A stretch of 64,000 nt of DNA from the NCBI RefSeq assembly GCF_000185905.1, contig NC_014923.1, positions 1,178,001 to 1,242,000 of the forward strand, read 5' to 3'. This document shows positions 50,713-62,030 of the stretch, piece by piece. Within the stretch, counting starts at the first letter, position 1. The number at the start of each line of letters is the position of its first letter. Under the pieces are notes generated by a model. It ran no database searches and was not told where the DNA came from. It saw nothing but the letters and a program-made list of their open reading frames with translations. The DNA comes from Mesorhizobium ciceri biovar biserrulae WSM1271 (GTDB taxonomy: Bacteria; Pseudomonadota; Alphaproteobacteria; Rhizobiales; Rhizobiaceae). The translations under genes and the position numbers were made by a program.

Positions 50713-51369
50713 TCAGCCGATCTTCTGGCCGGTCTTGGCCCAGTCGGCGAGGAAGGCGGCGAGGCCCTTGTCGGTCAGCGGATGGTTGACCAGGGCCTTC
50801 AGGGTCGCCGGCGGCGCGGTCACGACGTCGGCGCCGATCAGTGCCGCCTGCTTGACGTGGTTCACGGTGCGCACCGAGGCGACGAGGATCTCGGTCTGGA
50901 AATCGTAATTATCATAGATCTGCCGGATTTCCTGGATCAGCTCCATGCCGTCGATGCCGATGTCGTCGATGCGGCCGACGAAGGGCGAGATGAACGAGGC
51001 GCCGGCCTTGGCCGCAAGCAGCGCCTGGTTGGCCGAAAAGCACAGGGTGACGTTGACCAGGCGGTTCATCTCGGTGCGGATCGTCTTGCAGGCCTTGAGG
51101 CCGTCCAGCGTCAGCGGCACCTTGATGCAGACATTGTCGGCGATCTTGGCCAGAACCTTGGCCTGCTGCATCATCTCGGAATATTCGGTGGCGGTGACTT
51201 CAGCCGAGACCGGACCCTTGACGATGTCGCAAATCTGTTTGGTGACCTCGGCGATCTTGCCGCCGGATTTGAGGATCAGCGACGGATTGGTGGTGACGCC
51301 GTCGAGCAGCCCCAGATCGTTCAGCTCACGGATATCCTTGACGTCGGCGGTGTCGACAAAAAATTTCAT
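50713..51369 (-). CDS. fsa: Fructose-6-phosphate aldolase/transaldolase-like
   Basis: A 218-residue class I aldolase of the small transaldolase family (TalC/FSA). [25 protein letters not shown], the Schiff-base Lys in NVCIKVPLT, and [23 protein letters not shown] are family blocks. It acts on fructose 6-phosphate and related ketose phosphates. ATG 51369 gives the standard start; 13 residues before it are open but lie in the palindromic control region. Divergent from priA. Confidence 0.95.
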   Translation of the reverse strand: MKFFVDTADVKDIRELNDLGLLDGVTTNPSLILKSGGKIAEVTKQICDIVKGPVSAEVTATEYSEMMQQAKVLAKIADNVCIKVPLTLDGLKACKTIRTEMNRLVNVTLCFSANQALLAAKAGASFISPFVGRIDDIGIDGMELIQEIRQIYDNYDFQTEILVASVRTVNHVKQAALIGADVVTAPPATLKALVNHPLTDKGLAAFLADWAKTGQKIG

Positions 51370-51391
51370 GGCGGGTCTCCTGAAGATTTTC

Positions 51392-51410
51392 ATGTGCATG
51401 TCATGCACAT
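51392..51410. promoter_or_regulatory. Perfect 19-bp palindrome ATGTGCATG-T-CATGCACAT
   Basis: The dyad has 9-bp arms around one central base, in the 90-bp divergent region between fsa and priA, 22 nt before the fsa ATG. It has the form of a helix-turn-helix operator. No regulator gene is adjacent, so the binder is unknown. Confidence 0.6.
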
Positions 51411-51459
51411 TTGGGGTCGGCCTTTGATCTAGACCAAAGTCAGGGCAAGGTCACGCCTC

Positions 51460-53643
51460 ATGATCGAAGATTCGCCCTTTGTCGCAGCCGCACCGGTGCT
51501 GGTGCCGATGCCCGCCGAACGCCCCTACACCTACGCCGTGCCGGCCGGCATGCGCGTGGCGCCGGGCTCGATCGTGCGCGTGCCGCTCGGTCCGCGCCAG
51601 GTCGCCGGCATCGTCTGGGACGGCGCGGTCGAGAAGGTCGATGCGAAGAAGCTGCGCCCCATCGAACAGGTCTTCGATTGCCCGCCGATCGACCGCGCGA
51701 TGCGCCGTTTCGTCGACTGGGTGGCGCAATACACGCTATCGCCGCCCGGCATGGTGGCGCGCATGCTGCTCAGGGCGCCGGAGGCTTTCGACCCCGAACC
51801 GTGGATCGAGGGGTTGCAGCGCACGCTTCTCGCACCTGACCGGATGACGGGCGCCAGGCAGCGCGTGCTGGAGACGGCCGAAGGCGGCCTTGCCTGGACG
51901 CGCTCCGGCCTCGCTCACGCCGCCGGCGTGTCCTCGACGGTGATCGACGGCCTGAGGGCGCAAGGCGTGTTCGAGACCGTGATGATCCCGCCGCGCCCGG
52001 TGGTGGCCGCGCCCGATCCCGGCTACGCTATTCCGGAACTGATGCCGGACCAGGGCGCCGCGGCGCAGATGCTGCGCGCCAATGTCGCAGCCGGCGTGTT
52101 CAACGTCGCGCTGCTCGACGGCGTCACCGGTTCGGGTAAGACCGAGGTCTATTTCGAGGCGGTGGCGGCTGCGCTCGACCAGGGGAGGCAGGTTCTGATC
52201 CTGCTGCCGGAAATCGCGCTGACGCATGCCTTTCTCGAGCGCTTCCAGCAGCGCTTCGGCGCCAAGCCGGGCGAATGGCATTCCGACCTGCCGCCGCGGA
52301 TGCGCGAGCGGGTTTGGCGGCAAGTGGCGGAGGGCGGCGTGCGGGTCGTCGCCGGCGCGCGCTCGGCGCTGTTCCTGCCGTTCAAGGAGCTCGGCCTTAT
52401 CGTCGTCGACGAGGAGCACGACCCTGCCTACAAGCAGGAGGACCGCGTCTTCTACAATGCGCGCGACATGGCGGTGGTGCGCGGCCATATCGGCAGCTTC
52501 CCCGTGGTGCTGGCGTCGGCGACGCCGTCGGTCGAAAGCCGGGTCAATGCGAGCCAAGGTAAATATAACAGGGCGGTGCTTTCCGCTCGCTTCGCCGAGG
52601 CAGCACTTCCGCATCTGAAGGCGGTCGACATGCGGCGGGCGCCGCCGGCGCGTGGCGGCTTTCTGTCGCCGGTGCTGCTCGACCAGATGCGCCAGACGCT
52701 GGAGAGGCAGGAGCAGTCGTTACTGTTCCTCAACCGGCGCGGCTATGCGCCCTTGACGCTGTGCCGGGTCTGCGGTCATCGCTTCGGCTGCCCAGTCTGC
52801 TCGGCCTGGCTGGTCGAGCATCGCTTTCGCGGCCAGCTGGTCTGCCATCATTGCGGGCACAATGAGCGCCGCCCCGAAGCCTGCCCGGAATGCGGCACGC
52901 TCGATCATCTGGTCGCCTGCGGACCGGGCGTCGAGCGGATCGCCGAAGAGGTCGTTACGCATTTTCCCGACGCGCGCACCATCGTCTTGTCGTCAGACCT
53001 GATGGGCGGCGTGCGGCGGCTGCGGCTGGAGCTGGAGGCGATCGCCGATGGCGAAGCCGACATCGTCATCGGCACGCAGCTCGTCGCCAAGGGACACAAT
53101 TTTCCCAACATGACTTTGGTCGGCGTCGTCGACGCCGATCTCGGACTTGCCAATGGCGATCCGCGCGCCGCCGAGCGCACGTTCCAGCTGCTCAGCCAGG
53201 TCACCGGCCGCGCCGGCCGCACCGGCAAGAAGAGCCTTGGCCTGCTGCAGACTTTTCAGCCCGACCACCCGGTGATGCGGGCGATCGTCTCGGGCGACGC
53301 CGAGGCATTTTACGAACGTGAGATCGCCGAGCGCGAACGGGCTGCCCTGCCGCCCTTCGGCCGGCTCGCGGGTGTCATCGTCAGTGCGGTGACACGAGCG
53401 GAAGCCGAGGGCCACGCACGTGGCCTGCGCCGCGCCGCACCCGAGGCGTCAGATCTGTTCGTGCTGGGGCCAGCCGAGGCGCCACTGTCACTGCTCGGCG
53501 GCCGCCACCGCTTCCGGCTGCTGATCCAGGGCGAACGGCGCGCCGACATGCAAGGTTTTATCAGGACCATGCTGGCCAACGGGCCGAAGCAACGCGGCTC
53601 GGTCCGGGTGCAGGTCGACGTCGACCCGCAGAGTTTTTTGTAA
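51460..53643 (+). CDS. priA: Primosomal helicase PriA
   Basis: A 727-residue 3'-5' helicase that restarts stalled replication forks. N-terminal 3'-binding domain (VLVPMPAERPYTYAVPAGM); Walker A GVTGSGKT at residues 221-228; DEEHD in LIVVDEEHDPAYKQ; the zinc region from residue 435 (CRVCGHRFGCPVC...HCGHNERRPEACPEC) with eight Cys for two zinc ions; motifs V/VI in DIVIGTQLVAKGHNFPN and QVTGRAGRTGKKS. Length is normal. Monocistronic, divergent from fsa. Confidence 0.97.
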   Translation: MIEDSPFVAAAPVLVPMPAERPYTYAVPAGMRVAPGSIVRVPLGPRQVAGIVWDGAVEKVDAKKLRPIEQVFDCPPIDRAMRRFVDWVAQYTLSPPGMVARMLLRAPEAFDPEPWIEGLQRTLLAPDRMTGARQRVLETAEGGLAWTRSGLAHAAGVSSTVIDGLRAQGVFETVMIPPRPVVAAPDPGYAIPELMPDQGAAAQMLRANVAAGVFNVALLDGVTGSGKTEVYFEAVAAALDQGRQVLILLPEIALTHAFLERFQQRFGAKPGEWHSDLPPRMRERVWRQVAEGGVRVVAGARSALFLPFKELGLIVVDEEHDPAYKQEDRVFYNARDMAVVRGHIGSFPVVLASATPSVESRVNASQGKYNRAVLSARFAEAALPHLKAVDMRRAPPARGGFLSPVLLDQMRQTLERQEQSLLFLNRRGYAPLTLCRVCGHRFGCPVCSAWLVEHRFRGQLVCHHCGHNERRPEACPECGTLDHLVACGPGVERIAEEVVTHFPDARTIVLSSDLMGGVRRLRLELEAIADGEADIVIGTQLVAKGHNFPNMTLVGVVDADLGLANGDPRAAERTFQLLSQVTGRAGRTGKKSLGLLQTFQPDHPVMRAIVSGDAEAFYEREIAERERAALPPFGRLAGVIVSAVTRAEAEGHARGLRRAAPEASDLFVLGPAEAPLSLLGGRHRFRLLIQGERRADMQGFIRTMLANGPKQRGSVRVQVDVDPQSFL

Positions 53644-53697
53644 GGTTGCGCTTTCAGCGATAGGTTGCCCGCAAGCCAGCGAGATGTGGAAACTCAT

Positions 53698-54393
53698 ATG
53701 AAGACCCTTGGCCTGCTCGGCGGCATGAGCTGGGAATCGACCGCCATCTACTATCGCCTGCTCAACGAGATCGTGCGCGAACGGCTGGGTGGGCTGCATT
53801 CGGCGAAACTGCTTCTGTGGTCGTTCGACTTTGCAGAGATCGCCGAGCGGCAGCATCACGGCGATTGGGACGGTGCCGGCGTGCTCCTCGTAGAAGCGGC
53901 GCGCAAGCTTGAGGCCGGCGGCGCGGAAGGTCTGCTTTTGTGCACCAACACCATGCACAAACTGGCCGATCAGGTGCAGGCGTCGGTGTCGATCCCGCTG
54001 ATCCACATCGCCGATGCCACCGCAGTGGCGGTCAAGCGTGCCGGAATGCAGCGTCCGGCGCTGCTGGCGACGCGCTTCACCATGGAGCAGGATTTCTACA
54101 AAGGCCGGCTCGCTGACAGATTTGGCTTGGACCCCGTGGTGCCTGATGCGGCCGGGCGCGACATGGTGCACCGTGTCATCTACGAGGAATTGTGCCAGGG
54201 CATCGTCACCGAAACATCCAAGGCGGCCTATATCGCCGAGACAGAACGCCTGCGCCGCGAAGAGGCGGCCGACAGCGTCATCATGGGCTGCACCGAGATC
54301 ACCATGCTCATCGGCCAGCAGGATTTCGACATCCCGGTCTTCGACACGACGCGCATCCATGCCGAGGCGGCTGTGGAATTCGCGCTCGGTTGA
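53698..54393 (+). CDS. Aspartate/glutamate racemase family protein
   Basis: A 231-residue cofactor-independent racemase. MKTLGLLGGMSWESTAIYYRLLNE is the family start; the two catalytic Cys lie in EGLLLCTNTMHK and DSVIMGCTEITMLI. Substrate is probably aspartate or a relative. ATG 53698 is chosen for the family start; an in-frame codon at 53665 precedes it. It lies 54 nt after priA on the same strand. Confidence 0.93.
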   Translation: MKTLGLLGGMSWESTAIYYRLLNEIVRERLGGLHSAKLLLWSFDFAEIAERQHHGDWDGAGVLLVEAARKLEAGGAEGLLLCTNTMHKLADQVQASVSIPLIHIADATAVAVKRAGMQRPALLATRFTMEQDFYKGRLADRFGLDPVVPDAAGRDMVHRVIYEELCQGIVTETSKAAYIAETERLRREEAADSVIMGCTEITMLIGQQDFDIPVFDTTRIHAEAAVEFALG

Positions 54394-54488
54394 TGCGCGC
54401 TGCCTAAAGTACCTGGACCCATCTGGCGCGGGGGCTTTCCTCCGTTAGAATGCCCGGAATTTCAAAACAGGCATTTCGAGGGGACAAG

Positions 54489-54884
54489 ATGGATTTTGCG
54501 CTTCCATGGCCGACGAGCCAGGGCGAATGGCTGGCTTGGTCGAGCGCCGTCTTCACGGTGCTGCTCGGGCTTTTGTTCTTCCTGGCGCCGGGTCTCGCCT
54601 TCCGTGCCCTGCGCCTGCAGGTCAAGCCAGAGAAGGCTGCCGCGATCGCCGAGGGGCGCGGCAGGATGTCCGGCTTTTATCTCGGTGTCGGCCTGTGCTG
54701 TATCCTGCTGGCGCAGCCGCTGATCTACATGGCGCTTGGCTTCTCCTGGCTGTTCACTGCCTTCGGCCGGCTGCTGTCGATGATGTCTGATGGCGCCAAC
54801 ACGCCTTTCAATTGGGTTTCCATTGTGCTGGAATTGGTCCTGGCGGCGTTGCCGCTCGCCTTCGCCTTCGGCTTTCTGCCTTGA
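54489..54884 (+). CDS. Four-helix membrane protein, unknown
   Basis: A 131-residue protein with four hydrophobic segments (about residues 15-37, 58-78, 80-100, 108-129) joined by short loops, the first loop basic (RALRLQVKPEKAAAIAEGRGR). ATG 54489 follows GAGGGGAC; an upstream in-frame ATG at 54450 is less likely. I recognise no family with certainty; the shape is like the small DUF4345-type membrane proteins. It lies between the racemase gene and the atp promoter region. Confidence 0.65.
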   Translation: MDFALPWPTSQGEWLAWSSAVFTVLLGLLFFLAPGLAFRALRLQVKPEKAAAIAEGRGRMSGFYLGVGLCCILLAQPLIYMALGFSWLFTAFGRLLSMMSDGANTPFNWVSIVLELVLAALPLAFAFGFLP

Positions 54885-55130
54885 ATCATTGGGTATTCCG
54901 CGATGGAAGACGGGCGACTTTCGCCGGATGCGACAATAGTGCCTGAAAACCATGCGGAACGACGCATTGCGGTCTTAAAATGCCTGTGCTAGACGGCAAT
55001 CGACTTTCGGCCGGGGATAGCGGAAGCCGCGCCTCCGTGCTCGAAAAAATGCAGTAAGGTCAAAGATTTAGCCAGAGTTTTTGCTCGCGCCAACAATCTA
55101 CGGCCTGTCAGACAAGAGAAAAGACGGTCC

Positions 55131-55691
55131 GTGGCTCAATCGTCATCGCCAATCTCAGGTGTCGCAGAACGCTATGCGGGTTCGCTGTTCGAACTCGCCC
55201 TGCAGGCAAATTCCGTGGCCAAGGTCGAAGCCGACCTCAACAGTTTCGAAATCATGCTCGCGGGCAGCGCTGATCTCACCCGGCTGATCAACAGCCCGGT
55301 GTTCTCCAGCGAGGACCAGGCGAAGGCCATCGCGGCGATCGCCGACAAGGCCGGGATCACCGGCCTCACCGGAAATTTCCTGCGCGTCGTCGCCCGCAAC
55401 CGCCGGCTGTTCGCCATTCCCGGCATGATCAGGGCGTTCCGCCAGATATCAGCCGAACACCGTGGCGAGACCGCTGCTGAAGTGACGTCGGCTCACGCGC
55501 TGACGGCTGTCCAGCAGACCGAACTCAAGGCGGCGCTGAAGAGCGTTGCCGGCAAGGACGTGGCTATCTCCGTCACCGTCGATCCGTCGCTGCTCGGCGG
55601 GCTGGTGGTCAAGATGGGCTCGCGCCAGATCGATACGTCGCTCAAAACCAAACTCAATTCGCTCAAGCTTGCACTGAAAGAGGTCGGCTGA
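55131..55691 (+). CDS. atpH: ATP synthase F1 subunit delta
   Basis: A 186-residue stator subunit linking F1 to F0. It begins at GTG 55131 with [24 protein letters not shown]. The OSCP fold pattern [21 protein letters not shown] and the C-terminal [26 protein letters not shown] are visible. It leads the F1 operon; the ribosome site (AAAGAC) is weak. Its last base is the first base of atpA. Confidence 0.96.
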   Translation: MAQSSSPISGVAERYAGSLFELALQANSVAKVEADLNSFEIMLAGSADLTRLINSPVFSSEDQAKAIAAIADKAGITGLTGNFLRVVARNRRLFAIPGMIRAFRQISAEHRGETAAEVTSAHALTAVQQTELKAALKSVAGKDVAISVTVDPSLLGGLVVKMGSRQIDTSLKTKLNSLKLALKEVG

Positions 55692-57220
55692 TGGACATCC
55701 GCGCCGCGGAAATTTCCGCAATTCTGAAAGACCAGATCAAGAATTTCGGCAAGGAGGCCGAGGTCTCCGAAGTTGGACAGGTGCTGTCCGTCGGTGACGG
55801 TATCGCTCGTGTCTACGGCCTCGACAATGTCCAGGCCGGCGAGATGGTCGAATTCCCCGGCGGCATCCGCGGCATGGCGCTCAACCTCGAAGCCGACAAT
55901 GTCGGCGTCGTCATCTTCGGCGCCGACCGCGACATCAAGGAAGGCGACATCGTCAAGCGCACCGGCGCCATCGTCGACGTTCCCGTCGGCCCAGGCCTGC
56001 TCGGCCGCGTCGTCGATGCGCTCGGCAATCCGATCGATGGCAAGGGTCCGATCAAGGCAGTCGAGCGCAAGCGCGTCGACGTCAAGGCGCCCGGCATCAT
56101 CCCGCGCAAATCGGTGAACGAGCCGATGTCGACCGGTCTCAAGGCCATCGATGCGCTGATCCCGGTCGGCCGCGGCCAGCGCGAGCTGGTCATCGGCGAT
56201 CGCCAGACCGGCAAGACCGCCATCATCCTCGACACGATGCTCAACCAGAAGTCGGTGCACGACAACGGCCCCGAGAAGGAAAAGCTCTACTGCGTCTACG
56301 TCGCCGTCGGCCAGAAGCGCTCGACCGTCGCGCAGTTCGTCAAGGTGCTGGAAGAGCGCGGCGCGCTCGAATACTCGATCATCATCGCCGCCACCGCTTC
56401 CGACCCGGCGCCGATGCAGTTCCTGGCGCCGTTCGCCGGCTGCACCATGGGTGAATATTTTCGCGACAACGGCATGCACGCGCTGATCAGCTATGACGAT
56501 CTGTCGAAGCAGGCCGTCGCCTATCGCCAGATGTCGCTGCTGCTGCGCCGCCCGCCGGGCCGCGAAGCCTATCCGGGCGACGTGTTCTACCTGCACTCGC
56601 GCCTGCTCGAGCGCGCCGCCAAGCTCAACGACGATCTGGGCGGCGGGTCGCTGACCGCTCTGCCGATCATCGAGACGCAGGCCAACGACGTGTCGGCCTA
56701 CATCCCGACCAACGTGATCTCGATCACCGACGGCCAGATCTTCCTCGAAACCAACCTGTTCTTCCAGGGCATCCGTCCTGCGGTGAACGTCGGTCTGTCG
56801 GTGTCGCGCGTCGGCTCGGCCGCGCAGATCAAGGCGATGAAGCAGGTTGCCGGCTCGATCAAGGGCGAGCTCGCGCAGTACCGCGAAATGGCGGCCTTCG
56901 CGCAGTTCGGCTCGGATCTCGACGCCGCCACGCAGCGCCTGCTCAACCGCGGATCGCGCCTGACCGAACTCCTGAAGCAGCCGCAGTTCTCGCCGCTGAA
57001 GACGGAAGAGCAGGTCGCGGTGATCTTCGCCGGCGTCAACGGTTATCTCGACAAGCTGCCGGTCAACCAGGTCGGCAAGTTCGAGCATGGCCTGCTCAGC
57101 CACATGCGTGCGGCCGGCAAGGACGTTCTCGACGCCATCCGCAAGGAAAAGGCACTGTCGGACGATCTGCGCGCCAAGCTGAAGGCCGAGATCGACGCTT
57201 TCGCCAAGACCTTCGCCTGA
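55691..57220 (+). CDS. atpA: ATP synthase F1 subunit alpha
   Basis: A 509-residue non-catalytic nucleotide-binding subunit. P loop GDRQTGKT at residues 169-176; [25 protein letters not shown] follows with the catalytic-interface Arg later in [18 protein letters not shown]. Its ATG overlaps the atpH TGA by one base (TGATG), so the two are translationally coupled. Confidence 0.98.
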   Translation: MDIRAAEISAILKDQIKNFGKEAEVSEVGQVLSVGDGIARVYGLDNVQAGEMVEFPGGIRGMALNLEADNVGVVIFGADRDIKEGDIVKRTGAIVDVPVGPGLLGRVVDALGNPIDGKGPIKAVERKRVDVKAPGIIPRKSVNEPMSTGLKAIDALIPVGRGQRELVIGDRQTGKTAIILDTMLNQKSVHDNGPEKEKLYCVYVAVGQKRSTVAQFVKVLEERGALEYSIIIAATASDPAPMQFLAPFAGCTMGEYFRDNGMHALISYDDLSKQAVAYRQMSLLLRRPPGREAYPGDVFYLHSRLLERAAKLNDDLGGGSLTALPIIETQANDVSAYIPTNVISITDGQIFLETNLFFQGIRPAVNVGLSVSRVGSAAQIKAMKQVAGSIKGELAQYREMAAFAQFGSDLDAATQRLLNRGSRLTELLKQPQFSPLKTEEQVAVIFAGVNGYLDKLPVNQVGKFEHGLLSHMRAAGKDVLDAIRKEKALSDDLRAKLKAEIDAFAKTFA

Positions 57221-57252
57221 GCGAAGCGACAAGACGGGATCAGGTTTGAAGC

Positions 57253-59800
<2,548 letters not shown>

Positions 59801-59803
59801 TCA

Positions 59804-59893
59804 AGCGAATAGCGAATAGGGAGTAGCGAATAGGGAATATGGGCCGGCGAATTCTTCTTCTGACTACTCGCTGCTCGCTATTCGCTATTCGCT
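59804..59893. repeat. 90-bp palindromic repeat in the atpD-atpC gap (repeat family 4)
   Basis: The left arm (59804-59833) contains AGCGAATAGCGAATAG followed by GGAGTAGCGAATAG; the right arm (59864-59893) is its near-complete inverse ending CTATTCGCTATTCGCT. The octamer GCGAATAG is repeated within each arm. The unit would form a very stable hairpin whose 3' foot lies 9 nt before the atpC ATG. Confidence 0.88.
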
Positions 59894-59902
59894 AAATTGA
59901 TC

Positions 59903-60310
59903 ATGGCTGAAGCTTTCAAGTTCGAACTGGTCTCGCCGGAGCGCCTGCTTGTTTCCGAGCAGGTTGAATCCGTCGTCATTCCGGGCGCCGAAGGCGAGAT
60001 GACCGTGATGGCGCATCACGCGCCGGTCATGACGACGATCAAGCCGGGTGTCGTCACCGTAAAGACCGCAGCGGGCGGCGAAGAACGCTATGTGGTGTTC
60101 GGCGGCTTCGCCGACATCGTTCCGGCCGGCTGCACGCTGCTGGCGGAATCGGCTGTCGCGGTGAAGGATGTCGACCGCGCCGATCTCGCGCGCCGCATCC
60201 AGGAAGCCAAAGAAGACGCCACTGATGCCAAGGACGACGAGGCTCGCAGCAAGGCGGAACAGTTCCTTAGCCAGCTCACCACGCTGGAAGGCGCCATCCT
60301 GCCGGCTTGA
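59903..60310 (+). CDS. atpC: ATP synthase F1 subunit epsilon
   Basis: A 135-residue subunit with the beta-sandwich N-terminal domain (FKFELVSPERLLVSEQVESVVIPGAEGEMTVMAHHAPVMT) and a C-terminal two-helix part (RADLARRIQEAKEDATDAKDDEARSKAEQFL). It tunes ATPase direction and inhibition. The start is ATG 59903; the 9 nt before it (AAATTGATC) lack a ribosome site because the palindromic repeat ends there. A terminator follows 22 nt after the stop. Confidence 0.95.
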   Translation: MAEAFKFELVSPERLLVSEQVESVVIPGAEGEMTVMAHHAPVMTTIKPGVVTVKTAAGGEERYVVFGGFADIVPAGCTLLAESAVAVKDVDRADLARRIQEAKEDATDAKDDEARSKAEQFLSQLTTLEGAILPA

Positions 60311-60331
60311 AATTCGGTTCGATGAAAGAGT

Positions 60332-60360
60332 AAAAAGCGGGGCCTTGCCTCGCTTTTTGT
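60332..60360. terminator. Terminator of the atp operon
   Basis: AAAAAGCG (60332-60339) pairs with CGCTTTTT (60351-60358), with an inner GGC/GCC pair around CTT. The A/T runs on both sides suit both strands; the convergent oxidoreductase ends at 60361 right beside it. Confidence 0.9.
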
Positions 60361-61881
60361 TTAAATGCCCAAGGCTGCGAAAGCCAATGTCGGGCCGTCT
60401 CGTCGCAGGTGGACGAGATGCACGGCCACGAGCTCGATCAAGGTCTGGCGCTCGGCATGGTCCCTGGCGAAGCCGGCGAGGTCGAACACCGCGGTCACGG
60501 TTTCGTTCGCCGGCAGTTGCTCGCCCAAAAGTGCCGTCAACGCCGCGTCGAGTGGGTCGCTGAAATGGCCCTCCGGCAAGGTTTTTCCTCGTGCGGCGCA
60601 AGCAGCGATCCAGGCAGCCACCACCAACGTGAGATGGACCAGCTCGGTACCGGCTTCTAGACATTCGATGGCGGAAGCGACGATGCGCTGCGGCAATTTC
60701 TGGCTGCCGTCATTGGCGATCTGAGCCGTACGGTGGGCAAGTGCAGTGTTGGAAAAACGCTCAGCGAGCTCCGCAGTATAAGCGCTCGTGTCGAGCCCGG
60801 CATCCTCGGGCAGGGTCGGGATGGCTTCCGCCCACAATGCATCGACGAATTGCCGGATCGCCGGGTCGGCGAAGGCGCGGTCGACGGTGGCATGACCGCT
60901 GAGCAGGCCAAGATAGGCGATGGCCGAATGCGAGCCGTTGAGCAGCCTGAGCTTCATGTCCTCGAACGGGCCGACGTCGCGAACCATGGTGACGCCGAAC
61001 TGTTCCCAGTCCGGGCGGCCCGCTGGGAAATTGTCTTCGACCACCCATTGGCAGAACGGCTCGGTCATGACAGGCCAAGCGTCCTCGGCACCGAGTTCTT
61101 CAGCGATCCGCGCCCGATCGGCATCGGTGGTTGCCGGCACGATGCGGTCGACCATGCTTGAAGGAAAGGCGACCTGATGGGCGATGTGGTCGGCGATTCT
61201 AACGTCGCTCTTCACGCCATGCTTGGCATCTCGCAACTGGGCGAATTCAACCAACAGCCGATGCAGCGTGGCGCCGTTGGCCGGCAGATTGTCGCAACAG
61301 AGCACGGTAAAGGGCGGCGTGCCGGCGGCGCGTCGCCGGGCAAGCGCCTCGGTCAGGAAACCATGCGCTGTCTTCGGCATCTGCGGATTGGCCAGATCAT
61401 GGGCGATATCGGGATGAGCAGCGTCCAATCCGCCGCCAGCCGCCCTCAGATAGGCCTTTTCGGTGATCGTAAGCGTGACGATGCGGGTGCGCGGATCGGT
61501 CAGCGCGGCCAGCACCGCGCCCGGATCCTCCGGCGCCACCAGCATCGCGGTAATCGAGCCGATGACCTGAAGTTTTTCGGTTCCACTGCTTCTGATCGCC
61601 AGCGTATAGAGCCCATCCTGCGGCGTGAGTGCGTCGCGCGTGTCGGCGCTGCGCAGCGAAACGCCTGTTATGCTCCAATCCGTCTCGCCGGCCGCCAGGC
61701 AATCGTCGACATAGGCGGCCTGGTGGGCGCGATGGAAGGCGCCGACGCCAAGATGCACGATGCCCGGGACGATGCGGCTGCGGTCATACGAAGGCGTCGC
61801 GATCGAAGCCGGCAGTGCGCGCACCGTCTTCGTGGAAAGGCGTTCGGTCGTCGTGGTGCGACTGGTCTGGTCGGATGACAT
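60361..61881 (-). CDS. Fructuronate reductase/mannitol dehydrogenase family protein
   Basis: A 506-residue polyol dehydrogenase-type enzyme. GIVHLGVGAFHRAHQAAYVDDCLA is the NAD-binding start, AYLRAAGG and TVLCCDNLPANGATLHRL follow, and KLRLLNGSHSAIAYLGLLSGH contains the catalytic Lys and His region of the family. Next to uxaC it is likely D-fructuronate/mannonate oxidoreductase (UxuB). ATG 61881 is taken; the longer frame to 61938 adds 19 poor residues. The stop codon lies at the edge of the atp terminator. Confidence 0.9.
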   Translation of the reverse strand: MSSDQTSRTTTTERLSTKTVRALPASIATPSYDRSRIVPGIVHLGVGAFHRAHQAAYVDDCLAAGETDWSITGVSLRSADTRDALTPQDGLYTLAIRSSGTEKLQVIGSITAMLVAPEDPGAVLAALTDPRTRIVTLTITEKAYLRAAGGGLDAAHPDIAHDLANPQMPKTAHGFLTEALARRRAAGTPPFTVLCCDNLPANGATLHRLLVEFAQLRDAKHGVKSDVRIADHIAHQVAFPSSMVDRIVPATTDADRARIAEELGAEDAWPVMTEPFCQWVVEDNFPAGRPDWEQFGVTMVRDVGPFEDMKLRLLNGSHSAIAYLGLLSGHATVDRAFADPAIRQFVDALWAEAIPTLPEDAGLDTSAYTAELAERFSNTALAHRTAQIANDGSQKLPQRIVASAIECLEAGTELVHLTLVVAAWIAACAARGKTLPEGHFSDPLDAALTALLGEQLPANETVTAVFDLAGFARDHAERQTLIELVAVHLVHLRRDGPTLAFAALGI

Positions 61882-61949
61882 GAGTGGCCTCGGCAGGGAT
61901 CGGCAAAGCGGCGTAACATTCGATTTCCCGCCACACAATGGGCCGAAAA

Positions 61950-61984
61950 GTCATCATACAACAATCTAATTTTTGTATGTTGAC
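61950..61984. promoter_or_regulatory. 12-bp inverted repeat GTCATCATACAA/TTGTATGTTGAC
   Basis: The arms at 61950-61961 and 61973-61984 match at 11 of 12 positions around an 11-bp spacer. A TTGACA at 61980-61985 could be the -35 box for uxaC. The dyad is central to the divergent gap between the uxuB-like gene and uxaC. A uronate-responsive GntR-type regulator is a likely binder but is not in the window. Confidence 0.6.
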
Positions 61985-62030
61985 ATTATTTCTTGCCGCC
62001 CCTACCGATAGCGGCCCTGGGAGGATTGCC

